From an uncultured Clostridia bacterium (lineage in GTDB: Bacteria > Bacillota > Clostridia > Christensenellales > Aristaeellaceae), in the NCBI GenBank assembly GCA_946615785.1, contig CAMOIA010000021.1, positions 1-11,901 on the forward strand: 11,901 bases of DNA, in the 5' to 3' direction. Positions 7,016-11,901 of the stretch are shown in pieces. The notes beneath the pieces are model-generated. The model was not told where the DNA came from, made no database searches, and was given only the letters and a program-made list of their open reading frames with translations. Position 1 is the first letter of the stretch, and each line of letters begins with the position of its first letter. The position numbers were made by a program, and so were the translations under genes.

Positions 7016-7930
7016 TTATTCGGCCGTAAAGTAGAAGCCGTCCTCCGGCACGGCGCCGCCGTACTGCTTCAGGTCGATGTTCGCGGTCGCTTCGATCGCC
7101 CCGCGCGCGTCCTGTGCGCTCACAAAGCGGATGGCGCAGTTGGGAATGGCGCTCATGGCAACCTTCATGTTCGGCAGGATCTCCAGCGCGACCGCGGCGC
7201 CTGCGACGGCTTCCAGATCATCCGCGCACTTGTCAGCGCTTTCCTTCGCGGCCGCAAGGAATGCCGCGACCGCTTCCGGATGCGCCTCGGCGGTCTCGGG
7301 CCTGACGAACAGTCCTGCCTGCGCGAAGCCTTCCATGCCAAGCTCAAGCAGAAGATCGTTGAGGGCGAAGCCCTTTACCTGATCGTTTTTGATGGAAGCG
7401 GCCGTCAGCGCGGGTTCCGCCGTCAGAACGATTGCCTCGGCGTCTGAAAGAAGCAGGCTCTGGGTATTCGCGGCGCCGGCAAGATAGGTGATTTCCGCGG
7501 GAACGACGCCGCTCTTTTCAAGGGCATACCTCGCAACGGAAGCGTTGATCGTATCCTCGCCAAAGAGGGTAACGGAAGCGCCGTTCAGGCTTTCCAGCGA
7601 AAAGTCCGCCTTCTGGGAGGCAAAGTACAGATTGCCCCAGGTGACCACCGCGGCCAGCTGATAGGCGGATTTTCCGGCCTTAAAGAGCTTTGCGCCGGCG
7701 TTAATGGGCGCGATGATGAAATCCGCCTGCGCGGAGGCGAATTCGGCGGCAATGGTGTCCGCGGCCACAAAGCGATAGGCGTCCGGATTCTCTGCGGCCA
7801 TCATCGCAAGGGCCAGGGCCGGCGCGCCGCCGGGCGCTGCAGCCGTCGGAACATAGTCCTCGGCCTGTGCCATGGAGCAAAAGGCAAACAGAGAAACAAG
7901 CGTCAGAAACAATGCAATCAAACGTTTCAT
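7016..7930 (-). CDS. Orphan NMT1/SsuA-type ABC transporter substrate-binding protein
   Basis: The 304-residue exported binding protein has a signal peptide at residues 1-23 (MKRL, hydrophobic core, cleavage after AQA) and no proper lipobox. The mature part has the periplasmic-binding-protein type II pattern of the nitrate/sulfonate/taurine and thiamine-precursor group: APGGAPALALAMM near 32-44, ADFIIAPINAGAKLF near 69-83, a VVTWGNLYFAS strand, and a later LFVRPE segment before a helix. Family members hand small organic anions or pyrimidines to an ABC permease. No permease or ATPase gene is beside it, so the ligand and partner are unknown. Without a lipid anchor it may be loosely held or work with a distant transporter. 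The start ATG is preceded by AAAGGA at a slightly long spacing of about 11 bases. Confidence 0.78.
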   Translation of the reverse strand: MKRLIALFLTLVSLFAFCSMAQAEDYVPTAAAPGGAPALALAMMAAENPDAYRFVAADTIAAEFASAQADFIIAPINAGAKLFKAGKSAYQLAAVVTWGNLYFASQKADFSLESLNGASVTLFGEDTINASVARYALEKSGVVPAEITYLAGAANTQSLLLSDAEAIVLTAEPALTAASIKNDQVKGFALNDLLLELGMEGFAQAGLFVRPETAEAHPEAVAAFLAAAKESADKCADDLEAVAGAAVALEILPNMKVAMSAIPNCAIRFVSAQDARGAIEATANIDLKQYGGAVPEDGFYFTAE

Positions 7931-7977
7931 GCGTTAAACCATCCTTTCCGGAAGCGGGTATCCCCCGCCCCGAAAAA

Positions 7978-8005
7978 AGTATACCACATTCTTCCGGTTT
8001 TTGAA
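7978..8005 (-). promoter_or_regulatory. Promoter of the substrate-binding protein gene (extended -10)
   Basis: On the - strand TGG-TATACT (-10 is the complement of 7978-7983) has a candidate -35 TTCAAA at 16 bases (complement of 8000-8005), or TTTCAA at 17. Transcription would start near 7971. The leader of about 40 bases can form a small hairpin (GCGGGG with ACCCGC). Confidence 0.7.
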
Positions 8006-8008
8006 AGC

Positions 8009-8018
8009 GGAACGTTCC
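8009..8018. promoter_or_regulatory. Perfect 10-bp palindrome in a divergent promoter region (candidate operator)
   Basis: GGAACGTTCC is its own reverse complement. It lies directly upstream of the -35 of the - strand promoter and 48 bases before the start of the + strand YARHG gene, a usual place for an activator or shared regulator. Its function is not shown, and a 10-bp palindrome can occur by chance. Confidence 0.35.
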
Positions 8019-8066
8019 CGAGAGCTTCTTCACCCACACCCATTGACCCAAGGAGGTACGATCGCC

Positions 8067-8987
8067 ATGAAAACCCGTCTGACCGCCGTCATGCTCATCC
8101 TCGCCATGCTCTTTGCCTTTCCCGCTCAGGCGCTGGGGAACGACGTGCTGGTGCCGGATTCGAGCAGCCGCAGAATGACAAACAGCGAATGCTGGACCTG
8201 GTCCTATGAAGCGCTCGGCTTCGTCTTTCACGAAATTCTGGCGCGCCATGGCTTTATCTTTGATATGAACGGCGATTACGGATGGTATTTCACCAGCCAG
8301 TCCTGGTACCATTCCATCGCCTCCCGCAACAATCAGGACGTGTACGATGCCTTAAACAGCACGGAATGGTATAACGTCAACCTGATCAAGGGCGTGCGCG
8401 CCGATATGCGCAGCATGGGCACCACGAACCCCTCCGGAAAGGCCGCGCCGCAGAAGACCGGCTATTATCAGCACACCTACACAGAACCCCGCCTCACAAG
8501 CTCCGGCTTCAGCCAGATCCGGGTGAACGGAAACCTGCGGCTTGCCGTCTATTCCGCGCCGAGCACCGCCTCCTGGCGCGGCGCGAACGGCAAAGCCATG
8601 TGCAACACCAACGGCGCGGTGTACGCCGCCGGGCGCGTCGGCGCCTGGGTGCTGATCGCCTACTACCTGAACCACGGCACCAACCAGGGCGGCTGGCGCG
8701 TAGGCTATGTGCGGTATGACGAGCTGACCGGACTGATGGACGCGATTCCCACCCTGGAATTTCTAAACCGCACTGTCATGATCCAGACCCGCTGTCAGCT
8801 GACGGACGACCCGCTGGGCATCGAAACCCCCATCACCACCCTGAGAGCCGGCACGGACGTGACCCTGCTCACGCCCTACGACAACGGCAGGGGCGTTTCC
8901 TACGCGTATATCGAAACCGTGTACAACGGTCAGACCGTCCGCGGCTTCGTACCCTATGAGGCCGTTTACGATCCCGGCGCGAAATAA
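8067..8987 (+). CDS. Exported YARHG-domain protein with SH3-like repeats
   Basis: The protein has 306 residues from the chosen ATG, which has AAGGAGG (8050-8056) ten bases upstream. An in-frame extension of 22 codons upstream has no ribosome binding site and would bury the signal peptide. Residues 1-22 form the signal peptide (cleavage after AQA). Residues about 40-105 are a YARHG domain: ILARHGFIFD followed by YGWYFTSQSWY and a terminal ALNSTEWYNVNLI. This small extracellular domain is common in Firmicutes wall and membrane proteins and is presumed to bind peptidoglycan. Residues about 150-222 and about 235-303 look like two SH3-like beta barrels; each has a conserved aromatic/Gly strand (GWRVGYVRYDEL and VRGFVPYEAVYD). 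No catalytic motif is seen. It probably acts as a wall-binding protein outside the membrane. No convincing promoter or terminator could be placed. Confidence 0.82.
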   Translation: MKTRLTAVMLILAMLFAFPAQALGNDVLVPDSSSRRMTNSECWTWSYEALGFVFHEILARHGFIFDMNGDYGWYFTSQSWYHSIASRNNQDVYDALNSTEWYNVNLIKGVRADMRSMGTTNPSGKAAPQKTGYYQHTYTEPRLTSSGFSQIRVNGNLRLAVYSAPSTASWRGANGKAMCNTNGAVYAAGRVGAWVLIAYYLNHGTNQGGWRVGYVRYDELTGLMDAIPTLEFLNRTVMIQTRCQLTDDPLGIETPITTLRAGTDVTLLTPYDNGRGVSYAYIETVYNGQTVRGFVPYEAVYDPGAK

Positions 8988-9063
8988 AGCCGTCCTTCCC
9001 GCCCGCAAAAGGCCCGATCCCCGATCTTCGCGCTCTTTCAGGCATATTTTGTACGCAAAAGGC

Positions 9064-9092
9064 TCGCCAAACCACAAGATGTGTGGTAAAAT
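9064..9092 (+). promoter_or_regulatory. Promoter of the Pro-rich membrane protein gene (extended -10, weak -35)
   Basis: TGG-TAAAAT (-10 at 9087-9092) has a weak TCGCCA at 17-base spacing (9064-9069). Transcription would start near 9099. The spacer carries an inverted repeat that ends on the first base of the -10. Confidence 0.65.
9071..9087 (+). promoter_or_regulatory. Inverted repeat in the promoter spacer (candidate operator)
   Basis: ACCACA (9071-9076) and TGTGGT (9082-9087) are perfect inverted copies separated by five bases. They occupy the region between -35 and -10, where a bound dimeric repressor would block RNA polymerase. No matching regulator is identified, and part of the right arm is the TGG of the extended -10. 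Confidence 0.4.
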
Positions 9093-9128
9093 AGGCCAAA
9101 AGATGCTCATATTGAAGGAGGCGGCCTT

Positions 9129-9896
9129 ATGCTGTTCAACGATTCCGCGCTCGTTTTTGCCGTCGTCGCGCTCGTGCTGGCCCTGGCGGGTACCGTGGCG
9201 ATCCATCTTCTGATCCTGCCATCCTCAAAGCGTCCCTATCTTTCGCCTTTTCTTCGGGGCTGCGCGGATTTTTTCAACCTGCGGACGCTCTATCTGGAAA
9301 AAATCCTGAAGGCCTTTTATATCTTTCTGAATCTTGCGGTCATCCTTTGCGCCGTCGGGGCCATCTTCACCGTGCCGAATATCGGCGTGTCCGTCGGCAT
9401 TCTTTCCCTGGTGTTAGGCCCGCTGCTTTTGCGCCTTGTCCACGAAAGCATCATGCTCAGGGTGCTTGAGGTGCGCAACGTGCAGGAAATCAACCGCCGC
9501 CTTGCAGGGCCGGAGGAGGCCCGAAAAGCAAAGGTGCCGGAAGAAATGCCGGGCCGAAGGCACCGCGGCGCCCGCGAAGGCGGCCAGAGGAGCCAGAGCG
9601 CGCCCTATATGCCTTACAGCACGCCAAACGATCCCAATCCCGCACAGCCCCCCTATGCGGAGCCTGATCAGCCCTACGGCGCACAGCCGTATCCCGATCC
9701 TGCGCAGATGCAGGGCGCGCAGCCGTACCCGGATTATGCCCGGACCCAGCGCACGCCGTACCCTGATTACGCTAAGGCTCAGCCGGTTTCCCAGCCCATG
9801 CAGCCCTATGCGCCGCAGCCCCAGCCCGGCTACGAGCCGCAGCCCAATTACAGCGCGTATCCCGGGCAGCCCTATGGACAGCGGGAAAACCGGTAA
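9129..9896 (+). CDS. Membrane protein (DUF4282-like) with long Pro/Gln/Tyr-rich tail
   Basis: The protein has 255 residues. The N-terminal half has about three hydrophobic helices (about 7-30, 60-81, 84-104). The segment FFNLRTLYLEKILKAFYIF through a terminal LRLVHESIMLRVLEVRN pattern recalls the DUF4282 family of small bacterial membrane proteins, whose function is unknown. A charged helix (about 118-150) leads to a low-complexity tail (about 155-250) very rich in Pro, Gln, Tyr and Ala, with imperfect repeats of the type PYPDPAQ, PYPDYART and PYPDYAKA. Such tails are usually disordered and may drive clustering or bind partners. The tail keeps the genes' codon use and no frameshift is apparent. 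The start ATG follows GAAGGAGG (9114-9121) at seven bases. It is alone in its transcript by all visible signals. Confidence 0.75.
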   Translation: MLFNDSALVFAVVALVLALAGTVAIHLLILPSSKRPYLSPFLRGCADFFNLRTLYLEKILKAFYIFLNLAVILCAVGAIFTVPNIGVSVGILSLVLGPLLLRLVHESIMLRVLEVRNVQEINRRLAGPEEARKAKVPEEMPGRRHRGAREGGQRSQSAPYMPYSTPNDPNPAQPPYAEPDQPYGAQPYPDPAQMQGAQPYPDYARTQRTPYPDYAKAQPVSQPMQPYAPQPQPGYEPQPNYSAYPGQPYGQRENR

Positions 9897-9916
9897 ACAG
9901 CATATTGACAGCCGAA

Positions 9917-9960
9917 AAGACTGCTGCAGATCAGCCCATTTGATCCCGCAGCAGTCTTAT
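9917..9960 (+). terminator. Long hairpin, probable terminator after the Pro-rich membrane protein gene
   Basis: AAGACTGCTGC (9917-9927) pairs perfectly with GCAGCAGTCTT (9948-9958). Inside, GATCA (9929-9933) pairs with TGATC (9941-9945), giving 16 paired bases. The following sequence ATTTGG is only weakly T-rich, so termination efficiency is uncertain. Confidence 0.6.
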
Positions 9961-9964
9961 TTGG

Positions 9965-9985
9965 ATGGGACATGCCCTGTCCCAT
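9965..9985 (+). other. Second hairpin directly after the first, in the leader region of the XRE gene
   Basis: ATGGGACA (9965-9972) pairs perfectly with TGTCCCAT (9978-9985) around a five-base loop, six bases after the preceding hairpin. It could be a second terminator stem or a 5'-leader structure for the XRE gene. No strong T-run follows it. Confidence 0.6.
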
Positions 9986-10072
9986 TGTGAAAAACAGCCC
10001 TTTTGCGCGTTTGATGTCCTGTTCAAGGACGGCCGTGACGCGTACACTGGCGCTCGGAAGGAGGAAACCCTG

Positions 10073-10594
10073 GTGGACATGCCAAAGATCGGAGCGTTCC
10101 TGAAAGAACTGCGCAGGGAAAAAGGCTTCACGCAGGAGGCGCTTGCGGAAAAGCTGAACGTATCAAGAAGAACCGTCTCCCGCTGGGAAACCGGCGCCAA
10201 TATGCCCGACCTGGATCTGCTGATGGAAATGGCGGACCTGTACCAGGTGGAGCTGCGGGAGGTGCTCAACGGAGAAAGGAAAGACGAACGAATGAACGAA
10301 GAACTGAAGGAAACGGTAATCCAGGTGGCGGAATACTCCAGCGCTGAAAAGCAGCGCGCTTCCAAAACCATGCTGGTCTATTTCGCCCTTGGCATCCTCT
10401 CGCTGTTCGCAAACGCGGTCATCAATATGCTGGACGCCCCTGAAGGCTTCTGGCTCTCATTTTTCAAAGGCGCGACCTTCGCGCTGGCTCTGATCGCCAT
10501 GGTGTTCGGCATCCTGTATACCACCGGCGCCATGATGAAAATCCAGGCGTTCAAACTGCGCCTGATCGGCAAAAAGAAGGAGGAAAAAGCATGA
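10073..10594 (+). CDS. XRE-family helix-turn-helix regulator with two C-terminal membrane helices
   Basis: The protein has 173 residues. Residues about 6-66 form an XRE (Cro/C1-type) DNA-binding domain: IGAFLKELRREKGFTQEALA, recognition-helix region NVSRRTVSRWETG, then MPDLDLLMEMADLY and ELREVLNG. A polar linker (about 67-97) leads to two hydrophobic helices (about 100-118 and 130-151) and a basic tail, so the regulator is probably held at the membrane. AAGGAGG (10058-10064) is 8 bases from GTG at 10073 but 14 from ATG at 10079, so GTG is chosen; only two residues differ. The reading frame is open further upstream, but that part is the hairpin leader and has no start signal. The stop codon overlaps the start of the following small gene (ATGA), so the two are probably translationally coupled. 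Its target is unknown; autoregulation is common for such genes. Confidence 0.87.
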   Translation: MDMPKIGAFLKELRREKGFTQEALAEKLNVSRRTVSRWETGANMPDLDLLMEMADLYQVELREVLNGERKDERMNEELKETVIQVAEYSSAEKQRASKTMLVYFALGILSLFANAVINMLDAPEGFWLSFFKGATFALALIAMVFGILYTTGAMMKIQAFKLRLIGKKKEEKA

Positions 10595-10752
10595 ATATTC
10601 TGCTCATCATCGCAATTGTTCTGGCAGGCGGAACCATCCTGATCGATCACAAGGTCCATCATCTCCCGCAATGGCTTGCCATCGTGCTCTACACCGGGGC
10701 GGTCGCGCTGTTTGTGATCGGCATGATCCTTGCAAGAAAGGGCGGCGCCTGA
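10591..10752 (+). CDS. Small two-helix membrane protein (53 residues), coupled to the XRE gene
   Basis: This short gene has a strong ribosome binding site, AAGGAGG (10577-10583), seven bases before its ATG. It overlaps the XRE stop by four bases (ATGA). The product has two hydrophobic helices (about 2-18 and 28-47), joined by a short loop with three histidines (DHKVHHLPQW), and a basic end (ARKGGA). It is an integral membrane protein of unknown family. The tight coupling to a regulator that itself has two membrane helices suggests that they meet in the membrane, perhaps as sensor and effector (inference). A terminator follows 39 bases later. Confidence 0.82.
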   Translation: MNILLIIAIVLAGGTILIDHKVHHLPQWLAIVLYTGAVALFVIGMILARKGGA

Positions 10753-10791
10753 CGCCCCCTTCCAAATCAAAACCAAACCTTCTTACGCAAA

Positions 10792-10837
10792 GCGCCGCCG
10801 GAAACCGATCCGGCGGCGCGGTGTTTATTTGGTTTTT
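10792..10837. terminator. GC-rich terminator between convergent genes, with AT-rich complementary flanks
   Basis: GCGCCGCCGG (10792-10801) pairs perfectly with CCGGCGGCGC (10810-10819) around an 8-base loop, followed on the + strand by the T-rich run GGTGTTTATTTGGTTTTT. Further out, AATCAAAACCAAA (10765-10777) is nearly complementary to 10828-10843, so the structure is symmetric at two scales. On the - strand only TTTGCG follows the stem, so it should end the XRE operon best and the protease transcript less well. Confidence 0.8.
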
Positions 10838-10841
10838 CTGA

Positions 10842-11901
10842 TTACATGCTGGTGTTGATCACGCGGAGGGTGACCTCAAGATCGAGGTACTCGCCGTCGC
10901 CGATCACCGTCAGGTCAAGGCCGTTGTCCACGATCGCGTCCCCGGCGCCTTCTGCACGGTACACCTTTACGGTGACGGTGTCGCCCTCGCCGTAATTGAG
11001 CAGCTTGTTGGTGAGCGCGGAGGTGGAGGACGTGGTTTCGTCGTTGAGCGCCACGATCACGTCGCCCTTGCGGATGCCGGCCTCGTCAGCGGGGCTGCCC
11101 GCTTCCACGTCCATGACGAACGCGCCCAGGGGCAGAACGCCGTTCACGGAAGAGGAGAGGGTGGAGACCGTCACGCCAAGGCGGGGCTTATCCAGCATGT
11201 TCGTGGAAGCATTTGCTGCCTTGGGGTCGTCCTTCTGGGCCGTGGTGGAGCCGCCGTTGTAGCCGCGCAGCACTTCCTCGATGAGGGGCTTTGCCGCGTT
11301 GATCGGGATGCACAGGCCGATGTTGTCAACCGTTTCGGTGTTGAAGAACGAGCCGGAAGAGCTGTATTTCCGCGTGGGAATGCCCTGCAGCTGACCCAGC
11401 AGGTTGAACATGCCGCCGCCGGAGTTGCCGGAGTTGACCGCCGCGTCCGTCTGGATCATGGTATTGGTGTTGGTATACCGGCGATAATACCGGTCGTAGC
11501 TCGTATCGGTCACCTCGCGGTCGACGGCGGAGACGATGCCGATGGTCACGGTGCGGGCGAATTTTTCAGAAATCGGGTTGCCGATCACGATGGCCCATTC
11601 GCCCACCTGCAGCGCGTCGCTGTCGCCAAGCTGCACAGGCTCGACGTCCAGGCCTTCGACCAGCAGGATCGCAAGGTCCTTGTCGCTGTCATAGCCGACC
11701 ACCTCGGCGGCGTGTTCCTGGTTGTCCTTGGAGCAGGTCACGGTGACGCGGGTGGCGTCTTCGATGACGTGATAATTGGTAAGCACGTGGCCAAGGGACG
11801 TGATCACGACGCCGCTGCCCGTCGCGTACAGCTGATCTCTGCTTTCACGGTCGCGGTCGTTCTTGCCGCCGAAGCCGTAGCCGAAGCCGTAGCCGTAGTT
11901 G
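10842..11901 (-). CDS. HtrA/DegP-type serine protease with PDZ domain (N-terminus beyond window)
   Basis: The visible 352 residues belong to an S1C protease that degrades misfolded or damaged envelope proteins; family members are anchored by an N-terminal membrane helix, which would lie outside the window. Visible numbering starts at the first full codon (11898-11900). The catalytic triad is H44 (LTNYHVI), D75 (SDKDLAIL) and S160 (NSGNSGGG). The protease domain starts with ATGSGVVITSLGHVLTNYHV and ends near 215. A polar linker follows, then one PDZ domain (about 240-325: KPRLGV, AGSPADEAGIRKGDVIVALN, and the VTVKVYR strand). Before the protease domain is a glycine/aromatic tract (NYGYGFGYGFGG). 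A shorter reading beginning at GTG 11807 would lack the conserved GSG strand and is rejected. The gene converges on the XRE operon. Confidence 0.95.
   Translation of the reverse strand, partial: NYGYGFGYGFGGKNDRDRESRDQLYATGSGVVITSLGHVLTNYHVIEDATRVTVTCSKDNQEHAAEVVGYDSDKDLAILLVEGLDVEPVQLGDSDALQVGEWAIVIGNPISEKFARTVTIGIVSAVDREVTDTSYDRYYRRYTNTNTMIQTDAAVNSGNSGGGMFNLLGQLQGIPTRKYSSSGSFFNTETVDNIGLCIPINAAKPLIEEVLRGYNGGSTTAQKDDPKAANASTNMLDKPRLGVTVSTLSSSVNGVLPLGAFVMDVEAGSPADEAGIRKGDVIVALNDETTSSTSALTNKLLNYGEGDTVTVKVYRAEGAGDAIVDNGLDLTVIGDGEYLDLEVTLRVINTSM

Noticed and set aside
8001..8066. Upstream in-frame start adding 22 residues to the YARHG protein
   Set aside because: It has no ribosome binding site. 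The AAGGAGG at 8050-8056 serves ATG 8067, which begins directly with a signal peptide.
9580..9893. The Pro/Gln/Tyr repeats as a CRISPR-like or tandem-repeat array
   Set aside because: The repeats are imperfect at the DNA level, stay in one reading frame and have no constant spacer length. They are a protein low-complexity tail.
9905..9933. TTGACA at 9905-9910 as the promoter of the XRE operon
   Set aside because: The hexamer 17 bases further on is AGATCA, and the region lies inside a strong hairpin, so no convincing -10 exists.
9965..10072. N-terminal extension of the XRE protein from ATG 9965
   Set aside because: The extension would be encoded by a perfect hairpin and has no ribosome binding site or helix-turn-helix relevance. 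The AAGGAGG at 10058-10064 points to GTG 10073.

Overview
The window looks like chromosomal DNA from a GC-rich, anaerobic, Gram-positive-type bacterium, most likely an uncultured gut or rumen member of the Clostridia. This is inferred from strong AGGAGG-type ribosome binding sites before nearly every gene, sigma-A-like promoters, a rubrerythrin, secreted SH3-like and YARHG-domain proteins, a clostridial-type GH2 enzyme and a helix-turn-helix protein with membrane helices. No mobile element, CRISPR array, tRNA or rRNA is visible, and no gene-free stretch exceeds about 180 bases.

Left part (1-2670, + strand): the last 54 codons of an unidentified, probably membrane, protein are followed by a perfect intrinsic terminator and then a cytoplasmic GH2 glycosidase (beta-galactosidase type). 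The glycosidase ribosome binding site starts two bases after the terminator U-tract, so it is probably read through from the upstream gene, a plausible carbohydrate-uptake plus hydrolysis unit. A strong two-way hairpin ends it.

Middle left (2785-5988, - strand): three genes that appear to be separate transcripts. They are an exported PIG-L/LmbE-type metal-dependent deacetylase with an N-terminal discoidin-like domain, a rubrerythrin (peroxide defence) with its own promoter and terminator, and an exported protein ending in a bacterial SH3-like domain.

Middle right (6134-9896): an MscS-type mechanosensitive channel (+), an orphan NMT1/SsuA-like substrate-binding protein (-), an exported YARHG plus SH3-like protein (+), and a small membrane protein with a long Pro/Gln/Tyr-rich cytoplasmic tail (+).

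Right part (9897-11901): a membrane-anchored XRE regulator translationally coupled (ATGA overlap) to a 53-residue two-helix membrane protein. These converge on an HtrA/DegP-type serine protease (-) whose N-terminus lies beyond the window.

The shared theme is the cell envelope and stress: exported wall-associated or substrate-binding proteins, an osmotic safety valve, peroxide defence, an envelope protease and a membrane-tethered regulator. All five promoters that could be read carry an extended -10 (TGn) element. Nothing here is a clear novel defence or mobile system. The most system-like candidate is the XRE-membrane regulator with its small membrane partner.
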